DNA of 64,000 nucleotides, taken from positions 1-64,000 of the forward strand of contig CANQRQ010000011.1 in assembly GCA_947626315.1 (NCBI GenBank), read 5' to 3'. This DNA comes from an uncultured Oscillospiraceae bacterium (GTDB lineage: Bacteria > Bacillota > Clostridia > Oscillospirales > Oscillospiraceae). The notes beneath the pieces were generated by a model that did no database searches, had not been told where the DNA came from, and was given only the letters and a program-made list of their open reading frames with translations. The position numbers were made by a program, and so were the translations under genes. Below are positions 53,121 to 61,208 of the stretch, in pieces (position 1 is the first letter of the stretch; every line of letters starts with the position of its first letter).

Positions 53121-53804
53121 ATGGACATAAAAGAGATTCTGGAAAAATGCGACCACACCCTTTTGCGGACTGACTGCCGGGCGGAGGAGATCCGGCAGCT
53201 CTGCGACCAGGCCATCAAATACCACTGCGCCAGCGTCTGCATCCCGCCCTGCCACGTGGCGGGGGCCAAGCGCTATGTAGGGGACAAGCTGGCCATCTGC
53301 ACGGTGATCGGCTTCCCCAACGGCTACTGCACCAGCGCCGTGAAGGCCTATGAGGCGGCGGACGCCATCGGCAACGGGGCGGACGAGATCGACATGGTCA
53401 TCAACCTGTCCATGGTGAAGGACGGCTGCTGGGACGAGGTGGAGAAGGATATCTCCGCCGTGCGCAAGGCCACCCAGGGGCACATCCTGAAGGTGATCAT
53501 TGAGTGCTGCCTGCTGACGGAGGAGGAGAAGATTCGCCTGTGCCAGATCGTGGCCAAGTGCGGCGCGGACTATATCAAGACCTCCACCGGCTTCTCCAAG
53601 GGCGGGGCCACGCCGGAGGATGTGAAGTTGATGCGGGAGAACTGCCCGCCCCAAGTGAAGGTCAAGGCGGCGGGGGGAATCTCCTCCCTGGCCGACGCGG
53701 AGGAGTTCATCAAGCTGGGAGCCGAGCGCCTGGGCACCAGCCGGATCGTGAAGCTGGCCATGGAGCAGGAGGGCGCCTCCGGCGCGCCGGACGAAAAGTA
53801 CTAA
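53121..53804 (+). CDS. deoC: Deoxyribose-phosphate aldolase
   Basis: A 227-residue class I aldolase splitting 2-deoxyribose-5-phosphate into glyceraldehyde-3-phosphate and acetaldehyde in nucleoside catabolism. D92 (DEIDMVINL), Schiff-base K153 (DYIKTSTGF) and K182 (VKAAGGI) are all present. ATG 53121 after AAGGAGCGG. It is a single gene with its own strong promoter. Confidence 0.94.
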   Translation: MDIKEILEKCDHTLLRTDCRAEEIRQLCDQAIKYHCASVCIPPCHVAGAKRYVGDKLAICTVIGFPNGYCTSAVKAYEAADAIGNGADEIDMVINLSMVKDGCWDEVEKDISAVRKATQGHILKVIIECCLLTEEEKIRLCQIVAKCGADYIKTSTGFSKGGATPEDVKLMRENCPPQVKVKAAGGISSLADAEEFIKLGAERLGTSRIVKLAMEQEGASGAPDEKY

Positions 53805-53847
53805 ACTGGCCAAAAAGGTCCGCCGAAAGGCGGGCTTTTTTGACGCG

Positions 53848-54213
53848 TCAGCGGAACAGCTGCCGGAGAAGGCGGCACAGCTCCACGCCGGGGACGGCCA
53901 GCGCCAGCCAGAGCAGCAGAAACTGGGGGCAGACCTGACCCAGCAGGTTCAGTGGCAGGGAGGAGTAGTCCCAGATGTGCCAGCCCAGGCGCAGATTGAC
54001 CAGGCAGCCGGTGAAGAACTCCACCGTGGTGACGGCCGCCGCGCAGAGGAGCCATTTGCGGGGCAGGGGGATCGCCAGGCCGCTGATCAGGTAGATCAGG
54101 GTGAAGCAGGCGCCGCCGCACAGCAGCATGGTCCAATGGGTCCAGCCCCGCCAGAGCAGCTCCAGCAGGCCGTAGAGCAGGCCCCCCAGCACGTAAACAA
54201 GGACAAATTCCAT
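53848..54213 (-). CDS. Small membrane protein, putative ABC-transporter type IV (CmpB) family
   Basis: A 121-residue protein with four membrane helices and the VEFFTGCLVNLRLGWHIWDYSSLPLNLLGQVCPQF segment typical of the PF06541 family. Function unknown; the family label is historical and not proof of transport. ATG 54213 follows GGGAGAG; the frame extends upstream to 54252 without support. Confidence 0.75.
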   Translation of the reverse strand: MEFVLVYVLGGLLYGLLELLWRGWTHWTMLLCGGACFTLIYLISGLAIPLPRKWLLCAAAVTTVEFFTGCLVNLRLGWHIWDYSSLPLNLLGQVCPQFLLLWLALAVPGVELCRLLRQLFR

Positions 54214-54251
54214 CTCTCGTCTCTCCCGTGTCCCTTCTGTTTTCCGGGCCA

Positions 54252-54325
54252 AGGGTGACGGGAATCGAACCCCAGCCCGCTGTTAGCTTTTCCCAAGCCG
54301 GACATTTTAACCCTCCGGGGCGCAT
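54252..54325 (-). tRNA. Degenerate tRNA-like sequence (probable remnant)
   Basis: On the minus strand GGGGTTCGATTCCC (T-arm-like) is followed by GTCACCC, and 50 bases upstream CGGA-GGGTTAAAATG-TCCG looks like a D-arm. Between them GCTTGGGAAAAGC hints at an anticodon arm. The T-stem has two mismatches and no acceptor stem pairs, so this is not a functional tRNA by eye. Confidence 0.35.
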
Positions 54326-54367
54326 AGAATTTTTTCGGGCAGGGCATAAAAAATCCGCCGCAAGGGC

Positions 54368-54396
54368 TTGACAGAAGCCGCTTCGGCTGGTATATT
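54368..54396 (+). promoter_or_regulatory. infC-rpmI-rplT promoter
   Basis: TTGACA (54368-54373), 17 bases including a GAAGCCGCTTCGGC palindrome, TATATT (54391-54396). Gives a leader of about 170 bases before infC. Confidence 0.88.
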
Positions 54397-54402
54397 ATTA
54401 GG

Positions 54403-54572
54403 GCCAAAACAAAGAAGGTACGGCATCCCCGTCCTCACCCGGCGGCCATTTCGCCAGCCGCGGTCAATAAAGGCGCCGCGCCCCCAGGGGGGCAGCAGGC
54501 TGTTTTTATGCGTGGATGCTGTGCGTCCGCGCTTTTGCTTTTATACCGCATTTTGATCCGGAGGTGTTTCAC
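54403..54572 (+). promoter_or_regulatory. Structured leader with attenuator before infC
   Basis: The untranslated leader ends in a terminator-like hairpin: GCGTGGATGC (54510-54519), loop TGT, GCGTCCGCGC (54523-54532), then TTTTGCTTTT. GC-rich upstream segments (GCGGTC, GCGCCGCGCCCCC) could form competing structures. In Firmicutes this operon is autoregulated by L20 binding an infC leader; that is the likely mechanism here, but the L20-site fold was not verified. Confidence 0.65.
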
Positions 54573-55145
54573 ATCGCTAACGCCGTTCATCAGATTAACG
54601 ACGAGATTAATGACAGGGAAGTACGCCTGATCGGCGATCAGGGCGAGCAGCTGGGCATCATGTCCGCTGCCGAGGCGCTGAAGATTGCCGCTGAGCGCGA
54701 GATGGACCTGGTCAAAATCGCCCCGGGCTCCAATCCTCCCGTCTGCAAGATCATGGACTACGGCAAGTTCCGCTTCGAGCAGGCGAAGAAGGAGAAGGAG
54801 GCCAAGAAGAATCAGCGCGTCATCGAGATCAAGGAGATCCGCATGTCTCCCAGCATCGGCGATAACGACTTCAACACCAAGCTGAAAAACGCCCAGAAGT
54901 TCCTGAACGACGGGGACCGGGTGAAGGTCTCCGTGCGCTTTCGCGGCAGGGAGATGGCCCATACCGACCTGGGCGCCCAGTTGCTGAAGGAATTTGCGGA
55001 AAAATGCGCGGACATTGCCAATCTGGACAAGGCGGCCAAGCTGGAGGGCAGGAACATGTCCATGTTCCTCTCCCCGAAGCCCCAGGCCCCGGCCAAGAAA
55101 GGCGCGAAAGCCAAAGCTCCCAAACCCCCTCAGGCAGAGGGATAA
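54573..55145 (+). CDS. infC: Translation initiation factor IF-3
   Basis: A 190-residue IF-3: N-domain (HQINDEINDREVRLIGDQGEQLGIMSAAEAL... KIAPGSNPPVCKIMDYGKFRFEQ), lysine-rich linker, C-domain (EIKEIRMSPSIGDNDFNTKLKNAQKFLNDGDRVKVSVRFRGREMAH). The start appears to be ATC 54573, six bases after GGAGGTG. No ATG is suitably placed; GTG 54564 lies inside the ribosome site and ATG 54516 inside the attenuator. Rare AUU/AUC starts are known for infC and underlie autoregulation by IF-3. Alanine/lysine-rich tail is a little long. Confidence 0.93.
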   Translation: MANAVHQINDEINDREVRLIGDQGEQLGIMSAAEALKIAAEREMDLVKIAPGSNPPVCKIMDYGKFRFEQAKKEKEAKKNQRVIEIKEIRMSPSIGDNDFNTKLKNAQKFLNDGDRVKVSVRFRGREMAHTDLGAQLLKEFAEKCADIANLDKAAKLEGRNMSMFLSPKPQAPAKKGAKAKAPKPPQAEG

Positions 55146-55181
55146 AACTGCAGTAACCCAGTTACGGAAGGAGAAATGATC

Positions 55182-55379
55182 ATGCCCAAACTGAAGACGC
55201 ACAGTGGTGCGAAGAAGAGATTCAATCTCACCAAAACCGGCAAGGTAAAACGCGCGCACGCCTACAAGAGCCATATCCTCACCAAGAAGGACACCAAGCG
55301 CTGCCGCCGCCTGCGCTCCGAGGCTTATGCCGACGTCACCAACCAGGCGACCATCAAAAAAATGATCCCTTATAAATAA
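55182..55379 (+). CDS. rpmI: 50S ribosomal protein L35
   Basis: A 65-residue basic protein, [20 protein letters not shown] at the start and [21 protein letters not shown] at the end, matching L35. ATG 55182 has AAGGAG eight bases upstream; ATG 55176 is too close to it. Second gene of the infC operon. Confidence 0.96.
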   Translation: MPKLKTHSGAKKRFNLTKTGKVKRAHAYKSHILTKKDTKRCRRLRSEAYADVTNQATIKKMIPYK

Positions 55380-55408
55380 GGGCGACGCTCAGATAGGAGG
55401 AACCGTAA

Positions 55409-55762
55409 ATGGCAAGAGTTAAAGGCGCAATGATGACGCGCAAGCACAGAAATAAAGTCCTGGGCCTGGCCAAGGGCTATTGGGGCAACAAGTCCCGCCA
55501 CTTCAAGATGGCCAACCAGCAGCTGATGAAGTCCGGCCGCTACGCCTATGTGGGCCGCAAGCAGAAGAAGAGAGACTTCCGCAAGCTCTGGATCACCCGC
55601 ATCAGCGCCGGCTGCAAGATGAACGGCATGAACTACTCCAGCTTCATGCACGGCCTGAAGCTGGCCGGGGTGGATATGAACCGCAAGATGCTCTCCGAGA
55701 CCGCGATTCACGACCCCGCCGCTTTCACCGCTCTCTGCGAGTTGGCGAAGAACGCCCAGTAA
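55409..55762 (+). CDS. rplT: 50S ribosomal protein L20
   Basis: A 117-residue protein of exactly the usual length ([60 protein letters not shown]). It assembles early into the large subunit and in Firmicutes represses its own operon through the leader. ATG 55409 after AGGAGGAACCGTAA. Confidence 0.97.
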   Translation: MARVKGAMMTRKHRNKVLGLAKGYWGNKSRHFKMANQQLMKSGRYAYVGRKQKKRDFRKLWITRISAGCKMNGMNYSSFMHGLKLAGVDMNRKMLSETAIHDPAAFTALCELAKNAQ

Positions 55763-55781
55763 AAGACCTTTCATAAAAGAG

Positions 55782-55818
55782 CATCCCCGCCGCATTTCTG
55801 CGGCGGGGATGGTTTTTT
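55782..55818 (+). terminator. Terminator of infC-rpmI-rplT
   Basis: A perfect 12-bp GC-rich stem (CATCCCCGCCGC at 55782-55793 with 55800-55811), a 6-base loop and T6. Confidence 0.94.
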
Positions 55819-55833
55819 AGAAGGAATTGGCCC

Positions 55834-55862
55834 TTGCCCCGGGCCGGCATTTGTTGTAAAAT
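55834..55862 (+). promoter_or_regulatory. Promoter placing transcription start at the DUF3810 start codon
   Basis: TTGCCC (55834-55839), 17 bases, TAAAAT (55857-55862). The start codon at 55869 lies seven bases after the -10 and no Shine-Dalgarno precedes it, so the mRNA may be leaderless. Confidence 0.55.
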
Positions 55863-55868
55863 GGCCCC

Positions 55869-56999
55869 ATGGAAAAGCTTCGGGAGAAAAAACGCGGCCT
55901 GGCCGCCATCTTTTGGCTCTGCCCCGTGCGGCATGTGCTGGCGCTGCTCTGTGCCGCGGTCATTGCCGTCCATGTGCTCACCCGGGGGAACCGGGCCCTG
56001 AACGCCGCGGTGTCGTCGCGCTTCGTACGCCCGGCGCACCGCTTCCTCTCCACGCTCACGGCCCGCGTCCCCTTTTCGGTGGCGGAGCTGCTGATCGCCC
56101 TGGCGGTGCTGGGCCTGCTGGGTTATCTGCTGGCCTCGGTGCTGGCCGCAGTGCGGAAGGGCGGCGTTTGGAGGCGGCTGTACAAGGTCTTTGTCAGCCT
56201 GTGCACCGCCGTCCTGGTGTTCTACGGGGGCTTCTGCCTGCTCTGGGGCGCCTATTTCTACGCGGACGACTTTGCCGCCCAGGCGGGGCTGGAGACGGGG
56301 GCGGTCAGCGTGGAGCAGCTGAAAACCGTGACCGCCTATTTTGCCGGCCTGGCCAACGAGTACGCCCCCCTGGTCCCCCGGGACGAAAACGGGATCTGCG
56401 CCACGGACCGGGCGGCGGTGCTGGAGCGTTCGCCGGAGGTGTACCGCCGGGCGGTGGAGCGCTTCCCCATCCTGGACTGGCCGGAGGTGCCGGCCAAGCC
56501 GGTGCTCTGCTCCCGGATCATGAGCTATCTGGATTTCACCGGCTTTTTCTTCCCCTTCACCGCTGAGGCCAATGTGAACACGGACTATCCCCCCAGCCTC
56601 TTCGCCTCCACGGTGGCCCACGAGCTGGCCCACCAGCGGGGGGTAGCCAGGGAGCAGGAGGCCAATTTCACCGCGGTGCTGGCCTGCCTGGAATACGGGG
56701 ACACGGACTATGTGTACTCCGCCTGCCTGCTGGCCTATACCCACCTGGGCAACGCCCTCTATGAGGCGGACCGGGCCGCCTGGGAGGAGGTTTACGGCAG
56801 CCTCTGCCCGGAGGTGCTGCGGGATTTCGCCGCCAACCGGGCCTACTGGAGCCGCTTTCAGACCCCGGTGCAGACGGTCTCCAACACCGTGTATGAAAAT
56901 TTCCTCTACAGCTACGATCAGGACCTGGGCCTGAAGAGCTACGGAGCCTGCGTGGACCTGCTGGTGAACTACTACTACGACATTGCGGCATCTCAATAA
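55869..56999 (+). CDS. DUF3810 membrane zinc metalloprotease-like protein
   Basis: A 376-residue protein with three N-terminal membrane helices (about 20-40, 68-92, 108-128) and a large domain containing HELAH at H251-H255 followed by RGVAREQEANF, a zincin-type active site (His, Glu, His, downstream Glu). DUF3810 proteins are membrane metallopeptidases of unknown substrate. No ribosome site precedes ATG 55869; expression may be from a leaderless transcript. Ends in a bidirectional terminator. Confidence 0.85.
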   Translation: MEKLREKKRGLAAIFWLCPVRHVLALLCAAVIAVHVLTRGNRALNAAVSSRFVRPAHRFLSTLTARVPFSVAELLIALAVLGLLGYLLASVLAAVRKGGVWRRLYKVFVSLCTAVLVFYGGFCLLWGAYFYADDFAAQAGLETGAVSVEQLKTVTAYFAGLANEYAPLVPRDENGICATDRAAVLERSPEVYRRAVERFPILDWPEVPAKPVLCSRIMSYLDFTGFFFPFTAEANVNTDYPPSLFASTVAHELAHQRGVAREQEANFTAVLACLEYGDTDYVYSACLLAYTHLGNALYEADRAAWEEVYGSLCPEVLRDFAANRAYWSRFQTPVQTVSNTVYENFLYSYDQDLGLKSYGACVDLLVNYYYDIAASQ

Positions 57000-57000
57000 A

Positions 57001-57026
57001 AGAACCGCCCTCGGGCGGTTCTTTTA
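57001..57026. terminator. Bidirectional terminator between convergent genes
   Basis: AGAACCGCCC/GGGCGGTTCT hairpin (57001-57022) flanked by AAAA and TTTTA. Serves the DUF3810 gene and the leftward UPF0210 gene that ends at 57036. Confidence 0.88.
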
Positions 57027-57035
57027 TTGAGATGT

Positions 57036-58391
57036 TTAGTTTTTCAGGCTGTGGAGCGGGGCGGGGATGCGGCCGCCCCGGGCGATAAACTCGGCGGCGG
57101 AGCCCTCGTGCAGGGGCATGACCGGCGCCGAACCCAGCAGGCCGCCGAAGTCCACCCGGTCGCCCACGGTCTTGCCGGCGGCGGGGATGACCCGGACGGC
57201 GGTGGTCTTGTTGTTGACCACGCCGATGGCCGCCTCGTCGGCGATGAGGGCGGAGAGGGTCTCCGCCGGAGTGTCGCCGGGAACGGCGATCATGTCCAGC
57301 CCCACGGAGCAGACGCAGGTCATAGCTTCCAGCTTGTCAATGCCCAGGGCGCCGGCCTCCACGGCGGAGATCATCCCCGCGTCCTCGGAGACGGGGATGA
57401 AAGCGCCGGACAGGCCGCCCACATGGCTGGAGGCCATCACGCCGCCCTTCTTCACCGCGTCGTTCAGAAGGGCCAGGGCCGCGGTGGTGCCGTGCCCGCC
57501 GCACTTCTCCAGGCCCATGATCTCCAGGATCTCCGCCACGCTGTCCCCTACGGCGGGGGTGGGGGCCAGGGACAGGTCCACCACGCCGAAGGGCACCCCC
57601 AGCCGGCGGGAGGCCTCCTGGGCTACCAGCTGGCCCATGCGGGTGATCTTGAAGGCGGTCTTCTTCACCGTCTCCGCCACCACGTCAAAGGGCTGCCCCT
57701 GGCAGGAACGGAGGGCGTGGGCCACCACGCCGGGGCCGGACACGCCCACATTGATGACGCACTCCGGCTCGCCCACCCCGTGGAAGGCGCCGGCCATGAA
57801 GGGGTTGTCCTCCACCGCGTTGGCGAAGACCACCAGCTTGGCGCAGCCCAGGGGGCCCAGGGCGGCGGTTTCTTTGATGATCCGGCCCATGAGGGCCACC
57901 GCGTCCATGTTGATGCCCGCCCGGGTAGAGGCCACGTTCACGCTGGAGCAGACCAGGTCCGTCTCCGTCAGGGCCCGGGGGATGGAGCGGATCAGCTTCA
58001 GATCGCTCTCGGTAAAGCCCTTGTGGGCCAGGGCGGAAAAGCCGCCGATGAAGTTCACGCCCACGGCCTTGGCAGCCCGGTCCAGGGCCCCGGCCAGGGG
58101 GACATAGTCCTCCGTCCGGCAGGCGGCGGCCACCAGAGAGATAGGGCTGACGGAAATGCGCTTGTTGACAATGGGGATGCCGAACTCCTGCTCGATGGCA
58201 CAGCCGGTCTCCACCAGCTTTTCCGCCTTGCGGCAGATCTTGTCGTAGATCCGGGCGCTGCAGGTGTCCACGCTGTCGGAAGCGCAGTCCAGGAGATTGA
58301 TGCCCATGGTGACGGTGCGCACGTCCAGGTGCTGCTGGTCGATCATCTCGATGGTCTGGATGATCTCGCTGCTGTTGATCAGATAACTCAT
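57036..58391 (-). CDS. UPF0210 (DUF711/PFL) family protein
   Basis: A 451-residue conserved protein with [22 protein letters not shown], the [35 protein letters not shown] and [37 protein letters not shown] segments of UPF0210. The fold is glycyl-radical/PFL-like but catalytic function is unknown. ATG 58391 after GAGGCGGGGC. Encoded with the ACT protein, a pairing conserved in many Firmicutes and suggesting an amino-acid-regulated role. Confidence 0.9.
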   Translation of the reverse strand: MSYLINSSEIIQTIEMIDQQHLDVRTVTMGINLLDCASDSVDTCSARIYDKICRKAEKLVETGCAIEQEFGIPIVNKRISVSPISLVAAACRTEDYVPLAGALDRAAKAVGVNFIGGFSALAHKGFTESDLKLIRSIPRALTETDLVCSSVNVASTRAGINMDAVALMGRIIKETAALGPLGCAKLVVFANAVEDNPFMAGAFHGVGEPECVINVGVSGPGVVAHALRSCQGQPFDVVAETVKKTAFKITRMGQLVAQEASRRLGVPFGVVDLSLAPTPAVGDSVAEILEIMGLEKCGGHGTTAALALLNDAVKKGGVMASSHVGGLSGAFIPVSEDAGMISAVEAGALGIDKLEAMTCVCSVGLDMIAVPGDTPAETLSALIADEAAIGVVNNKTTAVRVIPAAGKTVGDRVDFGGLLGSAPVMPLHEGSAAEFIARGGRIPAPLHSLKN

Positions 58392-58404
58392 ACGCCGCCC
58401 CGCC

Positions 58405-58674
58405 TCAGATCCTGTGCATGGCTTCAAAGATATCCTGCCGCTGGATGTGGATATCCAGGCTCCGCCGGGCCCCCATATCCCGCAGGAAGCGGGCCAGCTC
58501 GTCGAAGGGCAGGGGGCAGTCCGCCAGATCCACCAGCATGATCATGGCGAAATATTCCTGCATCAGGGTTTGGCTGATGTCCAGGATGTTGATTTCCTTC
58601 TCGGCCAGAAGGCCGGTCACGTAGGCGGTGATGCCCTTGGAGTCCTGGGCAAAGACGCTGACAATGGCTTTCAT
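58405..58674 (-). CDS. ACT domain protein (UPF0237)
   Basis: An 89-residue ACT domain ([44 protein letters not shown]), probably a small-molecule-binding regulator of the adjacent UPF0210 protein. ATG 58674 after AAGGAGAGCTCT is chosen over the longer frame. 13 bases upstream of the UPF0210 gene. Confidence 0.92.
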   Translation of the reverse strand: MKAIVSVFAQDSKGITAYVTGLLAEKEINILDISQTLMQEYFAMIMLVDLADCPLPFDELARFLRDMGARRSLDIHIQRQDIFEAMHRI

Positions 58675-58730
58675 AGAGCTCTCCTTTTTTTCAGACGCGA
58701 ATTCGCTGCAATCAGATAGTTGATATTCAA

Positions 58731-58812
58731 ACTGTAGACAAAGCTTCATTGCCTTCGCCACAGAGCGGCGAAAAAGAATTTAAATCGTTTTTGAGGCAGC
58801 TTTGCCGCCTCA
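58731..58812. repeat. Dispersed hairpin repeat, copy 2
   Basis: ACTGTAGACAAAG to TTTGAGGCAGCTTTGCCGCCTCAA, matching copy 1 at 47170-47249 with scattered differences, some of them compensatory in the TTCGCC/GGCGAA stem. Located in the gap between the ACT gene and larB. Confidence 0.8.
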
Positions 58813-58950
58813 AAAACACACTAAGGCGAGCCAAGCGAGCCCTCGCGCCGACCAAACGGGGCGAAGCCCCTGCGATAAGCGCGAGTTTCTCAAATGCGAG
58901 CCCAACGAAGTGGGTCGCATTTGAAGCGTGTCGCCTTTTGCGACACGCTC
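58813..58950. repeat. Stacked hairpins in the 418-bp gap before larB
   Basis: Following repeat copy 2 the gap (58675-59092) holds several strong stem-loops: GGGGCGAAGCCCC (58858-58870), CAAATGCGA/TCGCATTTG with inner CCCA/TGGG (58891-58923), and GCGTGTCGC-CTTTT-GCGACACGC (58926-58948). No open frame with a ribosome site was found. Possibly an extended member of the repeat family or a structured RNA. Confidence 0.55.
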
Positions 58951-59023
58951 TATTATACAGATCGCGGCGGAAATTTCAACAGAAAAATTCACGGATTTTC
59001 CGGCCCGGCCGGCCTTTTCCGCC

Positions 59024-59052
59024 TTGCGGGAGGGCGGGAAATCTGTTAGTAT
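59024..59052 (+). promoter_or_regulatory. larBC promoter
   Basis: TTGCGG (59024-59029), 17 bases, TAGTAT (59047-59052), 41 bases before the larB start. Confidence 0.6.
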
Positions 59053-59092
59053 ATTCCTATCATAAAATCTATCCTGAAGAGAGGGCGAGAAT

Positions 59093-59845
59093 ATGGACAA
59101 ACGGGAGATCCGGGAGTTGCTGGAGCAGGTGGCCCGGGGGGAGACCGGCGTGGACGAGGCGCTGCTGCAGCTGAAGATGCAGCCCATCGCCGAAATCGGG
59201 GACTACGCCAAGGTGGACCTGCACCGGGGGCTGCGCCAGGGGGTCCCGGAGATCATCTACGGGGCGGGCAAGACCCCGGAGCAGATTCTGGGGATCGCCC
59301 GGACCATGCGGGAAAACGGCCAGGAGACGGTGCTGATCACCCGGATGAGCGCCGAGGCTGCGGAGCTTGTGGGAGCGGAGCTGCCGCTGCGCTACGATCC
59401 CCGGTCCAAAACCGGGCTGGTGGGACCCCTGCCGGAGCCCACGGGAAAGGGCCTGGTGGTGGTGGCCACCGGGGGCACCAGCGACCTGCCGGTGGCGGAG
59501 GAGGCCGCCGTCACCGCGGAGGCCCTGGGCAACCGGGTGACGCGGCTGTACGACGTGGGCGTGTCCGGCATCCACCGGCTTTTGAGCCACATGGAGGAGC
59601 TGATGAGCGCCCGGGTCATTGTGGCGGCGGCCGGAATGGAGGGGGCGCTGCCCAGCGTCATCGGCGGCCTGGTGGACTGCCCAGTGATCGCCGTGCCCAC
59701 CAGCGTGGGCTACGGGGCCTCCCTGGGCGGCGTCGCCGCGCTGCTGAGCATGCTCAACTCCTGTGCCAGCGGCGTGGCGGTGGTGAACATCGACAACGGC
59801 TTCGGCGCGGGCTTTATGGCCAGCGTGATCAACCATCTGGACTGA
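59093..59845 (+). CDS. larB: Nickel-pincer cofactor biosynthesis protein LarB
   Basis: A 250-residue protein with a C-terminal PurE-like domain (GLVVVATGGTSDLPVAEEAAVTAEALGNRVTRLYDVGVSGIHRLL, AAAGMEGALPSVIGGLVDCPVIAVPTSVGYGASLGGVAALLSMLNSC). LarB carboxylates nicotinate adenine dinucleotide and hydrolyses its phosphoanhydride, the first step to the nickel-pincer cofactor of lactate racemase-type enzymes. ATG 59093, GAGAGAGGGCGAG upstream. Followed by larC after 15 bases. Confidence 0.92.
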   Translation: MDKREIRELLEQVARGETGVDEALLQLKMQPIAEIGDYAKVDLHRGLRQGVPEIIYGAGKTPEQILGIARTMRENGQETVLITRMSAEAAELVGAELPLRYDPRSKTGLVGPLPEPTGKGLVVVATGGTSDLPVAEEAAVTAEALGNRVTRLYDVGVSGIHRLLSHMEELMSARVIVAAAGMEGALPSVIGGLVDCPVIAVPTSVGYGASLGGVAALLSMLNSCASGVAVVNIDNGFGAGFMASVINHLD

Positions 59846-59860
59846 CGGGGAGCGGAAACG

Positions 59861-61039
59861 ATGAAGATCTTATACCTTGACTGCTCCATGGGCGCCGCCG
59901 GGGACATGCTCATGGGGGCGCTCTACGAGCTCTGCCCGGATAAGGAGGGCTTTCTGAGCCAGCTGAACGCTGCCCTGGGGGGCCTGGCGGAGGTGTCCGC
60001 TTTGCCGGACAGCAAGCGGGGCATCCGGGGCACCCATATGCGGGTGTCCGTGGACGGAGAAGAGGAGGGGGCGGCCCCTCCGCAGGAAAAACATCACCAC
60101 CATCACACCGGCTACGCGCAGCTCCGGGAGCAGATCGGCGCTCTGGACCTGCCGGAGCAGGTGAAGCGGGACGCCGCGGCGGTCTACGAGCTGGTGGCCC
60201 AGGCGGAGAGCCAGGTCCACGGCCAGCCCATGGAGCAGATCCATTTTCACGAGCTGGGCTCTATAGACGCCCTGGCGGACGTGCTGGGGGTCTGCCTGCT
60301 GCTGTACCGGCTGGCGCCGGAGCGGGTGCTCTGTTCCCCTGTCTGCGTCGGCAGCGGCACGGTGCGCTGCGCCCACGGCCTGCTGCCGGTGCCCGCCCCG
60401 GCCACGGAGCTGCTGCTCCGGGGCCTGCCCGTCTATGCGGGGACCGTGCAGGGCGAGCTCTGCACCCCCACGGGGGCGGCCCTTCTGCGGCATTTCGCGG
60501 CGGACTTCGGCCCGCTGCCCCTGATGCGGGTGGAGGCCCTGGGCCAGGGCACCGGCACCAAGGATTTTGAGACGGCCAACCTCCTCCGGGCCTTCCTGGG
60601 CGAGACGGAAGAACAGACGGCAGAGCTCCTGGAGCTCAGCTGCAATCTGGACGACATGACGGCGGAAGCCGTGGCCTTTGCCATGGAGGAGCTGCTGCAG
60701 GCGGGGGCGCTGGACGTGTACACCACGGCCGTGGGCATGAAAAAAGGCCGGCCGGGGCTGATCCTGTCCTGCCTGTGCCGCCCGGCCCAGCGGGAGGAGC
60801 TGCTGCGGCTGCTCTTTAAGCACACCAGCACCCTCGGCGTCCGGGAGACCGCCTGCCGCCGGGCGGAGCTGCGGCGGGAGCTCACCACCCGGCAGACGGC
60901 GCTGGGCCCGCTGCGCTATAAGCAGGCCCGGGGCTGGGGAGTGAGGCGGGAGAAGCCGGAGTACGAGGATCTGGCCCGGATCGCCCGGGAAAACGGCCTG
61001 TCCCTCCGGGAGACGGAGGAGCGGATCGCCGGCGGGTGA
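59861..61039 (+). CDS. larC: Nickel insertion protein LarC (continuous frame)
   Basis: A 392-residue LarC that inserts nickel into the pincer precursor. MKILYLDCSMGAAGDMLMGAL, IHFHELGSIDALADVLG and the C-terminal ELSCNLDDMTAEAVAFAMEELLQAGALDVY are family signatures. A HHHHH run (78-82) may bind Ni. In Lactiplantibacillus plantarum larC is split into larC1/larC2 joined by frameshifting; here it is one uninterrupted frame. larE and the racemase (larA) are not in this window. Confidence 0.92.
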   Translation: MKILYLDCSMGAAGDMLMGALYELCPDKEGFLSQLNAALGGLAEVSALPDSKRGIRGTHMRVSVDGEEEGAAPPQEKHHHHHTGYAQLREQIGALDLPEQVKRDAAAVYELVAQAESQVHGQPMEQIHFHELGSIDALADVLGVCLLLYRLAPERVLCSPVCVGSGTVRCAHGLLPVPAPATELLLRGLPVYAGTVQGELCTPTGAALLRHFAADFGPLPLMRVEALGQGTGTKDFETANLLRAFLGETEEQTAELLELSCNLDDMTAEAVAFAMEELLQAGALDVYTTAVGMKKGRPGLILSCLCRPAQREELLRLLFKHTSTLGVRETACRRAELRRELTTRQTALGPLRYKQARGWGVRREKPEYEDLARIARENGLSLRETEERIAGG

Positions 61040-61075
61040 AAAGGCCGCTTTTTTCGGCAAAACGGCGGATACTGT

Positions 61076-61104
61076 TTGACATTCATGCCCCGGTAAGGTA
61101 CAAT
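61076..61104 (+). promoter_or_regulatory. nfnAB promoter
   Basis: TTGACA (61076-61081), 17 bases, TACAAT (61099-61104). Leaves a leader of about 100 bases in which no riboswitch was recognised. Confidence 0.85.
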
Positions 61105-61208
61105 AAAAGCAGAAATGTGACAGGTTTTCCCAGGCGGAGCGGCGGGCCTTCTCTGCCCGGAGGCTCCGGCAGTAATTTGATGTGCGCGGCAGCGCGTGGA
61201 GGATTGAA

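Noticed and set aside
54252-54325. Functional tRNA gene
   Set aside because: Acceptor ends do not pair and the T-stem has mismatches.
58813-58950. CRISPR array in the gap before larB
   Set aside because: The hairpins differ in sequence and there are no regularly spaced identical repeats with spacers.
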